This document shows positions 52,704-62,214 of a stretch of DNA of 64,000 nucleotides, piece after piece. The stretch is from Anaerosacchariphilus hominis. Lineage in GTDB: Bacteria; Bacillota; Clostridia; Lachnospirales; Lachnospiraceae. The notes under the pieces were generated by a model, which searched no databases, was not told the origin of the DNA, and saw nothing but the letters and a program-made list of their open reading frames with translations. Numbering within the stretch: position 1 is the first letter of the stretch; each line of letters opens with the position of its first letter. The stretch spans positions 124,001 to 188,000 of the forward strand of contig NZ_JACOOR010000006.1 in assembly GCF_014290175.1 (NCBI RefSeq), read 5' to 3'. The position numbers and the translations under genes are program-made.

Positions 52704-54113
52704 CTAAAACTGCGTATACAGGAACCCGCTGGTATCATAGGCTGCGCCATAAACGCCCAATACCAGCACCGCGCCAATCAGCCCCGTATAAATCAAGCAC
52801 CGCGCCACAGCATTCCGCTCCAGAATCCAGTTTCGGAACCCGAAGCCTCTCTCGTTCAGCGTATCCTTGAGCATCACCAGTAAAATCCCCAGTATCAGCA
52901 AAATCCACTCAAACCGTCCCAGCTGCATGCCCGCGAAATCCTGCAGATGGAAATTTGTGAAAATCCCCAGCAGCATTCCCTTCAGATCGCCCAAAGAATT
53001 CACCCGGAACACCATCCAGGTGGCGTCGATGAACAGAAATACCAGGATCCGTTTGACTGCCCGGGGCAGCTTCCACTTCTTAATATCGAAAATCTGTCCG
53101 ATGCCATGGAGCAGTCCCCAAAGCAGGAAATGAAAACCGGTTCCGTGCCAGAGCCCGCTGATCCCGAAGGTAATCAGGATGTTGACGGCTCTCCGAAAAC
53201 GCCCCTTCCGGCTGCCGCCCAGCGGAATATAGACGTAATCCCGAAGCCAGCTGCTTAAGGACAGATGCCATCTGCGCCAGAAATCCTGCACCGAATCCGC
53301 CAGGTAGGGTCGCTTAAAGTTCGCCAGCAAATCAAAACCCAGCATCCCGGCGATGCCTCTCGCCATATCCGTGTAGCCTGCGAAATCGCAGTAGATCTGA
53401 AAGGCATAAAGCACCGTCGCCAGAATGATTTCCACACCGCCGAAGGCCCCGAACTGGCTGTATACCGCATTGACCGGGATGGCAATGCGATCCGCGATCA
53501 ACAGCTTTTCACATAAGCCCCAAAGCAGCAGCAATGCGCTTCGTCGGATCCGCTCCGCATCCCGCGCCGGGAGCCTGTCCATGTCCTGAATCTGTCGAAG
53601 CAGATTGCCGCCGCGCTCGATGGGTCCCTGCACCAGCTTTGGGAAAAAGGCCTGGAACAGGGCGAAATTCAGAAGATTGTGTTCGGCCTGCGCGGTTCCC
53701 CGATACACGTCCGTCAGATAGCCGATGGCCTGGAACGTATAGAAAGACATGCCGATGGGCAGGGCGATATTGCTTCGGTTATATTTGAAAAAACAGAGGG
53801 CCGCCACGTGAAATATGACGACAGCTGTGAAAACACCTGTTGTCCGACCGTTTCTATTCTGCTTTGGTGAAGAGCTCGTGCCTGTTTCCGCTATTGCCTT
53901 TAATCCTGTCCCCAATTTCTCCAGCGCCAGCCCTGCCCCCCAGGTCACCAGCGTGGATCCGATCAACGCTGCCAGATACTTTATCCCAAAGGAGCATAAA
54001 AATCCATAACTGGCTGCCAGCAGCCACACCACCCGGAGCCGTCCGGGCAGCAGCAGATATACCAGCCATACCATTGGAAAAAAGACCAGAAAGGCCAATG
54101 AAGTAAATCCCAT
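52704..54113 (-). CDS. MBOAT-family membrane O-acyltransferase (AlgI/DltB-like)
   Basis: This is a 469-residue polytopic protein. The MBOAT landmarks are YTDMARGIAGMLGFDLLANFKRPYLADSVQDFWRRWHLSLSSW (split across helices) and the catalytic His in ISGLWHGTGFHFLLWG. AlgI-type enzymes move acetyl groups across the membrane and pass them to an SGNH partner, here the next gene. A valid alternative is transfer to teichoic acid, but no dlt genes are present. It follows the acyltransferase-3 gene by 47 bases. Confidence 0.92.
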   Translation of the reverse strand: MGFTSLAFLVFFPMVWLVYLLLPGRLRVVWLLAASYGFLCSFGIKYLAALIGSTLVTWGAGLALEKLGTGLKAIAETGTSSSPKQNRNGRTTGVFTAVVIFHVAALCFFKYNRSNIALPIGMSFYTFQAIGYLTDVYRGTAQAEHNLLNFALFQAFFPKLVQGPIERGGNLLRQIQDMDRLPARDAERIRRSALLLLWGLCEKLLIADRIAIPVNAVYSQFGAFGGVEIILATVLYAFQIYCDFAGYTDMARGIAGMLGFDLLANFKRPYLADSVQDFWRRWHLSLSSWLRDYVYIPLGGSRKGRFRRAVNILITFGISGLWHGTGFHFLLWGLLHGIGQIFDIKKWKLPRAVKRILVFLFIDATWMVFRVNSLGDLKGMLLGIFTNFHLQDFAGMQLGRFEWILLILGILLVMLKDTLNERGFGFRNWILERNAVARCLIYTGLIGAVLVLGVYGAAYDTSGFLYTQF

Positions 54114-54160
54114 AGTACCCTCCGTTTATGTTACGGTTCGTTCCGTTATCAACGATACGT

Positions 54161-55192
54161 TTATTTCTGCTTTTTACTGAAAAACTGTCCGTCCGCGGGC
54201 CATTTTCCGTAAAGCAGGAAGTCCAGCAGCCGTATCCGCTTCGTGACTGCGATAATCACCGCCGTGATGACGCTCATGGCCATGAAGGACGCTATCACGA
54301 ACAGGAACCAGCCAGCCGAATACCGGGCGTACACCTGCCCCCGGTTCAGTACCGTGGCGAAGTGAAAATGCACCACATAAATCTCCAGGGTATAGCCTCC
54401 CACCCAGGCCAGGAACTTCTTAAACCGGTTCGGGCCACATTTTGTCAGCAGCCAGCAGACCGCCGCGCAGCCCAGGAATGAAGCGATGATCTGCCGTCCC
54501 AGCAGCAAAAGCGTCGTAACGTCCTGCAGATCCAGTAACACCGCCATGGCGAGAAGCCCCACGAGTGTCAGCGCACCGCCCGCATTTTTCAGCATTTCCG
54601 GGAGGGCCTTCAGGCGCTCTTTCTGTTCCCCGGCCAGATAACCGGCCAGATAGAAGGGCAGGTAAAGCCTGGTCAGTCCCGGACTCAGGAACTCCACCCC
54701 CATCAGGGTCTCCAGCACAACCACCGCCGCCAGTCCCAGGTACACCGTCCAAAACGTGATTTTTCTGCCAAACGCGCCGAAACGGCGTCCTGCTGCCGCC
54801 CCCGCCAGCTCCGCCGTATAGACCATGAGCGTCAGCAGAAACAGGGTCATCAGAAACCACAGCCCCTTATCCAATCCGAATAAAGTTTCCACGATATTCG
54901 CCGCCGGATGCAGGGGATGCTGCAAAATAATCCAGAAAAAGAAGGGCGTCAGATAGCTCAGCGCCCGCTTTTTAAGCTTGTTACCGTACTCGGAAAGGCT
55001 CGAAATCTTTCTCCCCATTCCGCACAAATAGCCGCTGACCAGAATGAACAGCGGCATTTGAATGACTTTTATCACATCGTAGAGTATTCCGTCCTCCATA
55101 TGATTCCACACCAGGACGTGGCCCAGCATCACAAGCAGGATGGCCGCGCCCTTCGTCGCGTCTATGGTAAGACTGCGGGATTTCTGATTCAT
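54161..55192 (-). CDS. Acyltransferase-3 family membrane protein (OafA-like)
   Basis: This is a 343-residue protein with about ten helices. The opening IDATKGAAILLVMLGHVLVWNH carries the His expected for acyltransferase-3, and MPLFILVSGYLCGMGR follows. The family O-acetylates glycans such as peptidoglycan, O-antigen or fucose. I chose the ATG at 55192, five bases after AGGAAAG; an ATG at 55207 overlaps the upstream stop codon (ATGA) but has no clear ribosome site. It is one of three acylation systems in the cluster. Confidence 0.86.
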   Translation of the reverse strand: MNQKSRSLTIDATKGAAILLVMLGHVLVWNHMEDGILYDVIKVIQMPLFILVSGYLCGMGRKISSLSEYGNKLKKRALSYLTPFFFWIILQHPLHPAANIVETLFGLDKGLWFLMTLFLLTLMVYTAELAGAAAGRRFGAFGRKITFWTVYLGLAAVVVLETLMGVEFLSPGLTRLYLPFYLAGYLAGEQKERLKALPEMLKNAGGALTLVGLLAMAVLLDLQDVTTLLLLGRQIIASFLGCAAVCWLLTKCGPNRFKKFLAWVGGYTLEIYVVHFHFATVLNRGQVYARYSAGWFLFVIASFMAMSVITAVIIAVTKRIRLLDFLLYGKWPADGQFFSKKQK

Positions 55193-55203
55193 AGCTTCTT
55201 TCC

Positions 55204-56757
55204 TCATTTATACAGGAGCTTGAACTTTCCGGCATGTTCCATCTTAAAGCCGTCTTCCAACAGCTGCTCTGTAAAGCTCTCACTCCGGAACAGCAGATAA
55301 AATCCATCTTCATCAATGGAGGAGGTATCCGCGTCAAAGTGGATTTGTCCCCGTTCTTTATCGCCCTGCTCTACCAGCTGAAACTCCATCGGCGACAGTC
55401 CTTCTCCCAATGCGTAATAGGCGTAACCACAGTCCACGTACACCGGCTTGTCTCCGATAACCGGGGCCCATTCCTCCAGAATATCCGCATAGGTATCGCC
55501 GAAGAGGGACAATGGAGTCGTGTCTTCTGTGTAATCCGTAAAGTAGTACTTCACAAACCCGGCTGCAAACAAGACATACAGACCGCCCACACAGACGGCA
55601 AATATTCTTTTCCCCTTTGCGCTTTTCAGCCCGTTCCAGCACTTTTTGATGCCCAGCACTGTAAAATAGACCAGGATGAAATAGACGCCGTTCATTTTAT
55701 TGACATTCGGCAGTTCAATCAGAAGTCCCATACCAATCTGCGCCGTCAGCCAGAAAAAGGCCAGGGCCGTCACAGACCATTTCTTTTTTCTGACCGCTTC
55801 CAGGGTCTCCCGGCCTCCCTGAACCATGCCGGCTATGGCAAACGGAACGGATACCGGATACATGGAAAACCAGGTGGGAACAGAATTGTATCTCCAGTCA
55901 TCATAAAAGAAAAAGGCCTGTACCAGGCTCGGAATATTATTGATCGCATCCCGGAAGGACACTTCCGCGCCCCGGTACCCGAGGAGCTTCGGAATGGTAA
56001 TATACGCTGTGGCGATCTCCGGCAAATCAAAGGTATTGATGGCCAGCATCAGAAGTAAGGGCGCTGCAAGGATTCCCAGTGGAATTCCCAGACAAATCAT
56101 TTTCGGCAGAGACGTCCTGTGAATCCAGAACAGATACAGAAATGTCATGGCCAAAAACAGCGGCAGCACCAGCCAGCTCAGAATGTAAGTATACAGACAG
56201 ATACCAAAGCTGATGCCGGAAAGCAGGTACAGAAGCAGGACCCGGCTCTTTTTCTCCGCCCGGATCGCCCTGGTCAGAAGATAAAGGGATACCGCAGCGG
56301 CTCCGGAAAACAGGTAACAATCCAATCCCATTCTGGATGTCAGTACAAAGAAAGGGCAGACTGCCAGAAGAGCCGCGCCTATCAGCCCTTCCTTTCGTCC
56401 TATATTTTCTCGGATCAGCAGACTGCCAAATAACCAGGTCAGCATGCCGAATACCACCGCCGGTATTCGGTACAGTACCATCCCCGGCTCGAAAAACTTC
56501 ATCAGAAGCGCGCAGCAATATCCGTACAGCACGCTCTGTCCGCTTCCGTAATTCAGAAAATAGACCGGATAAAATTTGTAATATCGATCCAGTCCCCAGT
56601 TCGCCAGCGACCAGGCGTCATACGCCATGCCCGCCTCATCCACATGCAGGCCATAGGGAAGGATCCCCAGCTTATATACGCGCACAAACAGGGCCAGCGC
56701 GAAAAGAATCAGGTACAGGACTCCTTCTCTTCCTTCCAGTTTTCTTCTTTTATCCAT
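55204..56757 (-). CDS. GT39-family membrane glycosyltransferase
   Basis: This 517-residue protein has the loop motif LPYGLHVDEAGMAYDAWSLANWG near residue 36 with the catalytic acidic pair, about 11 helices, and a C-terminal soluble domain of about 120 residues ending in FKLLYK. It is the first gene of the long minus-strand glycan unit after prfA. The ArnT-like first loop indicates a polyprenyl-phosphate sugar donor; the acceptor is unknown. Several related genes lie within 14 kb, consistent with multiple side-branch sugars. Confidence 0.86.
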   Translation of the reverse strand: MDKRRKLEGREGVLYLILFALALFVRVYKLGILPYGLHVDEAGMAYDAWSLANWGLDRYYKFYPVYFLNYGSGQSVLYGYCCALLMKFFEPGMVLYRIPAVVFGMLTWLFGSLLIRENIGRKEGLIGAALLAVCPFFVLTSRMGLDCYLFSGAAAVSLYLLTRAIRAEKKSRVLLLYLLSGISFGICLYTYILSWLVLPLFLAMTFLYLFWIHRTSLPKMICLGIPLGILAAPLLLMLAINTFDLPEIATAYITIPKLLGYRGAEVSFRDAINNIPSLVQAFFFYDDWRYNSVPTWFSMYPVSVPFAIAGMVQGGRETLEAVRKKKWSVTALAFFWLTAQIGMGLLIELPNVNKMNGVYFILVYFTVLGIKKCWNGLKSAKGKRIFAVCVGGLYVLFAAGFVKYYFTDYTEDTTPLSLFGDTYADILEEWAPVIGDKPVYVDCGYAYYALGEGLSPMEFQLVEQGDKERGQIHFDADTSSIDEDGFYLLFRSESFTEQLLEDGFKMEHAGKFKLLYK

Positions 56758-56769
56758 CGTTATCTGTCT

Positions 56770-57843
56770 TTACTCTTCGTTCATCTTCGCCAGCTTTGCT
56801 GCCTGGTCGGCTGCGATGCAGGCGTCGATAATCTCCTGAATGTCTCCGTTCATGATCTTATCCAGCTTGTACAGGGTCAGGCCGATACGGTGGTCTGTCA
56901 CGCGGCCCTGGGGGAAATTGTAGGTACGAATCTTCTCGGAACGATCTCCGGTACCGATCTGGCTTCTTCTGGCCTCAGCCTCAGCGTCGTGGGCCTTCTG
57001 GCACTCGATGTCGTACAGCTTGGCACGAAGTAAAGCGAAGGCCTTCGCCTTATTCTGCAGCTGGGATTTCTCAGTCTGGCTGTACACCACGATTCCGGTG
57101 GGGTAATGGGTCAGACGCACCGCGGAGTCGGTGGTGTTGACACACTGGCCGCCGTTACCGGACGCACGCATGACGTCGATACGGATATCCTTCTCGTCGA
57201 TCTGCACGTCCACTTCCTCAGCCTCCGGCATCACAGCCACCGTGATGGTGGAGGTGTGGATTCTTCCGCCGGACTCGGTCTCGGGCACACGCTGTACCCG
57301 GTGTACGCCGGACTCGTATTTCATCACGGAGTACGCGCCCTGGCCGTTGATCATAAAGGTCACGCTCTTCATACCGCCGATGCCGATCTCGTCGGCCTCC
57401 ATCAGCTCCACCTTCCAGCGGCGGCTCTCTGCGTAATGCACATACATCCGGTAGATCTCAGCCGCGAACAGGGCAGCCTCGTCTCCGCCTGCGCCCGCGC
57501 GGATCTCCACAATAACGTTCTTGTCATCGTTGGGGTCCTTGGGCAGAAGCAGAATCTTCAACGTATGCTCCAACTCCTCGATGCGGGCCTTTGCATCGTT
57601 CAGCTCTTCTTTGAGCATCTCGCGCATTTCCTCATCGCTCTCTTCCTCCAGCATCATGAGACTCTCTTCCACAGTCTCCTTACATTTCTTGTATTCCTTA
57701 TAAGCATCCACGATGGGCTGCAGATCGCTCTGCTCCTTCATCAGCTTCCGGAAACGCTCCTGATCACTGACCACGTTCGGCTCGTTCAGCTCGTTCATGA
57801 TATCCTCGTAACGCAGAAGCAGGTCATCCAACTTGTCAAACAT
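56770..57843 (-). CDS. prfA: Peptide chain release factor 1
   Basis: This 357-residue factor reads UAA and UAG. The stop-codon recognition segment contains [17 protein letters not shown] (the P-x-T motif), and the catalytic loop is [18 protein letters not shown] with the invariant GGQ that is methylated by PrmC. Length is normal. It is followed 12 bases later by a glycosyltransferase gene and preceded by prmC, the usual pairing. Position 4 of the loop is Cys where E. coli has His, a substitution tolerated in the family. Confidence 0.97.
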   Translation of the reverse strand: MFDKLDDLLLRYEDIMNELNEPNVVSDQERFRKLMKEQSDLQPIVDAYKEYKKCKETVEESLMMLEEESDEEMREMLKEELNDAKARIEELEHTLKILLLPKDPNDDKNVIVEIRAGAGGDEAALFAAEIYRMYVHYAESRRWKVELMEADEIGIGGMKSVTFMINGQGAYSVMKYESGVHRVQRVPETESGGRIHTSTITVAVMPEAEEVDVQIDEKDIRIDVMRASGNGGQCVNTTDSAVRLTHYPTGIVVYSQTEKSQLQNKAKAFALLRAKLYDIECQKAHDAEAEARRSQIGTGDRSEKIRTYNFPQGRVTDHRIGLTLYKLDKIMNGDIQEIIDACIAADQAAKLAKMNEE

Positions 57844-57864
57844 GTTTGTTCCTCCATTTAAAAC

Positions 57865-58695
57865 TTATCTATAAAAAGCTTCCACGACCCGGTCAAGTCC
57901 CGCCAGGTCCTTTACTACCTTTACGTCTGTGAAGCCCTGCTGACGCAGAAGCTCCGACACGCTCTCGCCCTGATCCCAGCCGATTTCCAGAAAAAGGCTG
58001 CCTCCAGCGCGCAGATGTCCCGGCGCTTCTTCGGCGATCTTCCGGTAAAAGTACAGCCCGTCCTCATGACCATCCAGAGCCATATAGGGCTCGTGGAGCC
58101 GCACCTCGTCCATCAGGGTCCCGATCTCTTCCCGTTTAATATAAGGGGGATTGGACACAATCACATCGAAAGTGCCCTCTATCCTATCAAATAAATCACT
58201 TTGAATCAGCTCTGCTTCCGCGTCCAGCCGCACCCGATTCCTTTCGGCCACCTGCAGGGCTTCCGGGGACAAATCCGCGCCCGTGCCCTCCGCGCCCGGT
58301 CTCAGATGCAGGAGGCTCAGCAGGATACAACCGGATCCGGTACACAAATCCAGAAACCTCATTCCGTCTTTCAGGAATTTCGCAGTCTCCTCCACCAGCA
58401 CCTCCGTGTCCTGTCTCGGAATCAGCACATGCTCGTTTACATAGAAGGAAAGCCCCATAAACTCCTGCTCTCCGGTGATCTGCTGCAAGGGGATCCGCTC
58501 TGCCCGCTTTTCCAGTGCCTCCAGATATCTGCATTCCTGTTCTTTGGAAAGTGCCTCCTCCGGATAGGCCAGATAATGGCTGCGGCTCACGCCTGTACAC
58601 CACTCCAGCAGATACCAGGCGTCCAGGGCTGCCTCCGGCACAGAGGCTTTTCCCAGGACTTCCGCGCCTTTCTGACACGCTTCCCGGAGCGTCAT
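57865..58695 (-). CDS. prmC: Release-factor glutamine N5-methyltransferase
   Basis: This 276-residue SAM-dependent enzyme methylates the GGQ glutamine of RF1 and RF2. It has FLDLCTGSGCILLSL (SAM motif I), TGADLSPEALQVAERN and the catalytic VSNPPYIKREEIG. The N-terminal helical domain with LLEWCTGVSRSHYLAYPE is typical. It overlaps the DUF1385 gene by four bases and precedes prfA by 21 bases, forming the standard translation-termination operon. Confidence 0.96.
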   Translation of the reverse strand: MTLREACQKGAEVLGKASVPEAALDAWYLLEWCTGVSRSHYLAYPEEALSKEQECRYLEALEKRAERIPLQQITGEQEFMGLSFYVNEHVLIPRQDTEVLVEETAKFLKDGMRFLDLCTGSGCILLSLLHLRPGAEGTGADLSPEALQVAERNRVRLDAEAELIQSDLFDRIEGTFDVIVSNPPYIKREEIGTLMDEVRLHEPYMALDGHEDGLYFYRKIAEEAPGHLRAGGSLFLEIGWDQGESVSELLRQQGFTDVKVVKDLAGLDRVVEAFYR

Positions 58696-59708
58696 TCCTC
58701 CGCCTCCAGAATCGCTTCGATCTCCTGGGCCTCGTTCTCCTCGTCCCCGCTTCCGGTCTTCTCTGTGCTTTCCGCCTCCAGAGGCTCTCTTCCCTGCCAG
58801 GTTCTCCAGTCAAAGACCGCTTCCACAGCGGCGATGGCTACCTCGATCATATCATCGTCCGGCTCCTTGGTGGTCAGACCCTGCATCCACATACCGGGGC
58901 GGCTCAAGGCCAGTACCAGCTTATTCTCACTTCTTCCGGCCAGACGGATAAACTCAAAGGATACGCCCGCGATCACCGGCACCAGCGCGATACGGAATAC
59001 CACCCGGAGAATCGGGGATTCCACCCGGATAAAAATAAAGAAGATAATGCTGACTACCATGACAATCAGCATAAAGCTGGTTCCGCAGCGCTTATGTTCC
59101 CGGGAACTGTTCCGTACATTCTCCACGTTCAGTTCCAGACCGTGCTCCACGCAGTTGATACACTTATGCTCTGCCCCGTGGTACTGAAATACTCTCTGAA
59201 TATCCTTCATTCTGGAAATCAGAAGGATATATCCGATAAACAGCAGCAAACGGATGACGCCCTCGATAAGGGCAAGCAGTGTATCCGATACGATCACACG
59301 GCGCAGGAGGGCCGCCGCAAAATATGGCAGAATCATGAAGATCGCCACAGCCATCACGATGGAAAAGGCCACCGTCAGTCCCATTACCACCTTCTCCGCC
59401 TTTTCTCCGAACAGCTTATCCACTAGAATATCTGCTTTGGAGGGCTGTGCCTCCTCCTCGTCGTAAAAGCTTGCGGAAAAGGTCAGACACTTCATACCCA
59501 GCACCAGCGAATCCACGAAGCTGATGACGCCCCGCACAATGGGAAGCCGCTTCAGCTTTTTATTCCCGATGCCCTCATAGGTACTCAGATGTACTTCAAT
59601 CTCTCCGTCCGGCTTCCGTACTCCCACGGAATAGACGTCCTGATTCTTCATCATGATACCTTCCAGAACCGCCTGTCCGCCGATTCCCGAATATCTCGTT
59701 GTACTCAT
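58692..59708 (-). CDS. DUF1385 family membrane protein
   Basis: This is a 338-residue protein. TRYSGIGGQAVLEGIMMKN at the start is the family signature, followed by VRGVISFVDSLVLGMKCL, about four helices, and a hairpin region with QYHGAEHKCINCVEHG. The last 40 residues are acidic. The start at 59708 is chosen because GGAGG lies 11 bases upstream and the signature begins at once; an ATG at 59726 has no site. Function is unknown. In Clostridia it is regularly found before prmC-prfA, as here. Confidence 0.9.
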   Translation of the reverse strand: MSTTRYSGIGGQAVLEGIMMKNQDVYSVGVRKPDGEIEVHLSTYEGIGNKKLKRLPIVRGVISFVDSLVLGMKCLTFSASFYDEEEAQPSKADILVDKLFGEKAEKVVMGLTVAFSIVMAVAIFMILPYFAAALLRRVIVSDTLLALIEGVIRLLLFIGYILLISRMKDIQRVFQYHGAEHKCINCVEHGLELNVENVRNSSREHKRCGTSFMLIVMVVSIIFFIFIRVESPILRVVFRIALVPVIAGVSFEFIRLAGRSENKLVLALSRPGMWMQGLTTKEPDDDMIEVAIAAVEAVFDWRTWQGREPLEAESTEKTGSGDEENEAQEIEAILEAEE

Positions 59709-59785
59709 GCGTACTTTTTCCTCCATATCATAAAAGAGACTTCCATAAAAGAAAATTTCATCGGAATTTCCTGTTGTATGCAAAA

Positions 59786-59813
59786 CGGGGTGAGATTGTC
59801 CAACCTCACCCCG
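59786..59813 (-). terminator. Terminator of rpmE
   Basis: CGGGGTGAG pairs perfectly with CTCACCCCG around a ten-base loop, followed by TTTTG on the minus strand, 16 bases after rpmE and before the DUF1385 gene. Confidence 0.8.
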
Positions 59814-59828
59814 CACTCACGCTTCTTA

Positions 59829-60032
59829 TTATTTTGTGATACCGTACTTACGATTGAATTTATCAATACGTCCGCGAGCTGCCGCAGCCTTCTGCTGACC
59901 TGTGTAGAATGAGTGGCACTTGGAGCAGATCTCTACGTGGATGTCCTTCTTTGTAGAACCTGTTACGAATGTGTTGCCGCAGTTGCAGGTTACGGTTGCC
60001 TGATAATACTCCGGATGGATTCCTTCCTTCAT
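59829..60032 (-). CDS. rpmE: 50S ribosomal protein L31, zinc-binding type
   Basis: This 67-residue protein starts [22 protein letters not shown] and has [14 protein letters not shown], giving the four zinc-binding Cys of the C+ type L31. The ATG at 60032 is six bases after GAGGTG; an upstream in-frame ATG would lengthen the protein by 36 unrelated residues. L31 bridges the ribosomal subunits. It has its own promoter and a leader of about 160 bases that could be a ribosomal-protein regulatory site. Confidence 0.97.
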   Translation of the reverse strand: MKEGIHPEYYQATVTCNCGNTFVTGSTKKDIHVEICSKCHSFYTGQQKAAAARGRIDKFNRKYGITK

Positions 60033-60200
60033 GATTTTCACCTCTTCATAATTATTTTGTGAACTTCTGGTTTCTGTCGCACGGAAGACCTGCTCCCGCG
60101 CTCTTTCCCGGCCAATGCTGTTCCGATGATTCCGCAGCAAGATATCCCGGGCTATCCCTGCAAGTCCCTGCAGTTAAGCTGTCCATACAACAGCTTTTAG

Positions 60201-60229
60201 ATTATAGCACAGGTTCCGTTGAAATACAA
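60201..60229 (-). promoter_or_regulatory. Promoter of rpmE
   Basis: TTGTAT (60224-60229 on the minus strand), 17 bases, TGC-TATAAT (60201-60206). It overlaps the intergenic region shared with the tRNA promoter, which faces the other way. Confidence 0.7.
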
Positions 60230-60257
60230 GCACAAAAATTCTATTTTTAAAAAACGC

Positions 60258-60286
60258 TTGACAAATGCTTTTCTTTGTCATAGAAT
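60258..60286 (+). promoter_or_regulatory. Promoter of tRNA-Pro
   Basis: TTGACA (60258-60263), 17 bases, TAGAAT (60281-60286); the tRNA begins 54 bases after the -10 box. Confidence 0.75.
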
Positions 60287-60339
60287 AGTATCTGCACGTG
60301 AGATACATCACCTGCACAATCGAATACTGGTAATAAAAT

Positions 60340-60413
60340 CGGAGTATGGCGTAGTTTGGTAGCGCGCTCGGCTGGGGGCCGAGAGGTCGCAGGTTCAAAT
60401 CCTGTTACTCCGA
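60340..60413 (+). tRNA. tRNA-Pro (anticodon GGG)
   Basis: The acceptor stem CGGAGTA/TACTCCG, a D arm with TAGTTTGGTAG, the anticodon stem CTCGG/CCGAG around CTGGGGG (anticodon GGG at loop positions 3-5), and the T loop GTTCAAAT are complete. It is 74 bases with no encoded CCA end. Confidence 0.95.
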
Positions 60414-60424
60414 CTTTTTTATTC

Positions 60425-60450
60425 AGACCGGAATCATGCGATTCCGGTCT
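60425..60450 (+). terminator. Terminator of tRNA-Pro
   Basis: AGACCGGAATC pairs perfectly with GATTCCGGTCT around ATGC, followed by TTTTTC. Confidence 0.85.
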
Positions 60451-60461
60451 TTTTCTGTCTC

Positions 60462-60548
60462 TCACTGGCGAATATAGATTCCCTGCTCCTCGATCCAGTC
60501 CTGCAGATCGTTCTGGGCGTCTTCGGCCCAGGTCTCCCGCCGGGAAGC
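60462..60548 (-). pseudogene. Short coding-like tail after the Nudix stop codon
   Basis: The Nudix frame, if read past its TGA, continues 27 codons to the next TGA with a protein-like sequence (RRETWAEDAQNDLQDW, then EEQGIYIRQ). It could be a leftover C-terminus of another gene. It has no start or ribosome site. Confidence 0.35.
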
Positions 60549-61145
60549 TCAGTTCAACGGTCTGCCCGTTCCGGCGAAATAATCCTCAATGGCTGCCGTC
60601 AGCTTCTCATACTCCTCCTCAAAGATGCAGTGTTTCAGCGTCGCATTCCGGATCCCGTCCAGCACCGCCCGGTAATCCATCCACAGAACACTCTCCACTT
60701 CCTCCTTCTGAAGCTTCATTTCCTCCGGACGCAGGTCCCGCTCGCAGAGGTAAACCTTACTGTATTCATGATTGATAAAGGGCTTCCCATAAAAAACTTC
60801 TTTCGCATAACCCCTGTGGACAAACACCTCTTTCAGCTCCTCCGGCTTTACCCGGATGCCCAGCTCTTCTTCCAGCTCCCGGACCGCCGACTCCAGGAAA
60901 TTCTGGCCTGCGGGGATATGCCCCGCCGAGGAGATATCGTAGCAGCCCGGAAAGGAATCCTTCCGGGCGCTCCGCTTCTGCAGCAGTACCTCCGCACTTC
61001 CCTGTTCCTTCCGGTAACGCACCAGCCACACATGGGAGGTTCCGTGGAGATCCCCGTCCCGATGTACCAACGCCCGCTCTTTTTTCTCCCCTGTCAGACT
61101 TCCATCCTCATTTCTCAAATCCAGCAGTTCCTTATCTTCCTTCAT
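60549..61145 (-). CDS. Nudix hydrolase of the YfcD/isopentenyl-isomerase-like type
   Basis: This is a 198-residue protein. The Nudix box reads GHIPAGQNFLESAV-RELEEELGI, so the usual Glu after the second Gly is Gln while the catalytic REUxEE part is kept. A HVWLVRYR strand and QKRSARKDSFPGCYDISS before it match the isopentenyl-diphosphate isomerase-like Nudix group, whose members hydrolyse nucleoside diphosphate derivatives. It overlaps the DUF3810 gene by 14 bases; GGGAGG precedes the start. Substrate unknown. Confidence 0.87.
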   Translation of the reverse strand: MKEDKELLDLRNEDGSLTGEKKERALVHRDGDLHGTSHVWLVRYRKEQGSAEVLLQKRSARKDSFPGCYDISSAGHIPAGQNFLESAVRELEEELGIRVKPEELKEVFVHRGYAKEVFYGKPFINHEYSKVYLCERDLRPEEMKLQKEEVESVLWMDYRAVLDGIRNATLKHCIFEEEYEKLTAAIEDYFAGTGRPLN

Positions 61146-62214
61146 CCTGACCGCCTCCCTGTCTTTTCCATGCCAGCAGCAGATCCACCATCCGGCCGTA
61201 GCTGGCCGTTCCGTCCTTCTGCGCGTTGGCTTTCAGATAAGCGTCGTTCATCCTGTCCGACGCCTTTGCTACAGCTCCGTCAAAGGAGCGCCAGTAGCCG
61301 TTATGTTCCTCCAGATCCGTCCCGGCCCGGGCACAGAGTCCAGCCCGCAACGAAAGATACGCCTCCGGATCCGCCTTATAAAGGGCATTGCCGCTGTAAA
61401 TATAGGCCAGAAGTGCGCCGCTGTACCGGAAGGCGGCGCTGTCCGACTGCCTGCAGGCCAGGTAGGCAATAAAGTTCGCCTCGTCCTCCCGCATAAAGCC
61501 CTTCAAATGGGACAGCTCATGACAGACGGTGGAGGGAATATCCATCTCCGGCATGTGGCCGTTATAGTTAGCCTCCACTGTAAAGGGACTGTATTCCCCC
61601 TGGAGCTGCTGCCAGGACAGATACCACCAGCTCCGGACCCGCTTGGCACGGGGATAATAGCCCGCCAGCGCCGGATAGCTCTCTCCTGCCCTTTGCATGG
61701 CCCGGACCGCCGTTTCCGTCATTTTCCGCTCCGTCCGGACAGGCTCCTTCTCAAGTTCCTCCGCAGCCCCATTGATTTCCGTAATCAGATCCTCACACAG
61801 GGCTGTCAGTTCTTCCACCGTGGACTCCTGTATCTCATAGCCCGCCAGCTCTGAAAAGGTCCGGCGCTGATAGTTGATGCCCGCGTTCAGCACAAACAGG
61901 ACCCAGAGAGCCACGGCCAGCCGAAACAACAGCCCCGGCAGCTGCTCCGGCCTTCCCTTTCCCCTCAGGAGCTGCGTCAGCAGCCACAGGACAAGCAGGA
62001 GCCCGACGTAAATCCCGGCTTCCGTCACCGAAAATGGGAACCAGCCGCAAAGCCGCCCCAATGTATTCACCCACAGAGGATAAATCTGCTCCGCATACCA
62101 CTCCCCGATGGACGGAAAAAGCCGGGCCGCCAGATTCAATGCCAGCGCGCCGACTCCTGCGGCGCCCCAGCATAATGTACTCCTTTGTACCCGACTCTTT
62201 TCTGTTCTCTGCAT
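61132..62214 (-). CDS. DUF3810 membrane protein with HELSH metallopeptidase-like motif
   Basis: This is a 360-residue protein. About three N-terminal helices are followed by a soluble domain with TVCHELSHLKGFMREDEANFIAYLAC, where HELSH plus the downstream Glu resembles a zinc metallopeptidase (HExxH). The preceding ANYNGHMPEMDIPS segment is also conserved in DUF3810. The ATG at 62214 shares its A with the upstream stop codon (TGATG), so translation is coupled; an upstream frame start is unsupported. Function and substrate are unknown. Confidence 0.85.
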   Translation of the reverse strand: MQRTEKSRVQRSTLCWGAAGVGALALNLAARLFPSIGEWYAEQIYPLWVNTLGRLCGWFPFSVTEAGIYVGLLLVLWLLTQLLRGKGRPEQLPGLLFRLAVALWVLFVLNAGINYQRRTFSELAGYEIQESTVEELTALCEDLITEINGAAEELEKEPVRTERKMTETAVRAMQRAGESYPALAGYYPRAKRVRSWWYLSWQQLQGEYSPFTVEANYNGHMPEMDIPSTVCHELSHLKGFMREDEANFIAYLACRQSDSAAFRYSGALLAYIYSGNALYKADPEAYLSLRAGLCARAGTDLEEHNGYWRSFDGAVAKASDRMNDAYLKANAQKDGTASYGRMVDLLLAWKRQGGGQDEGR

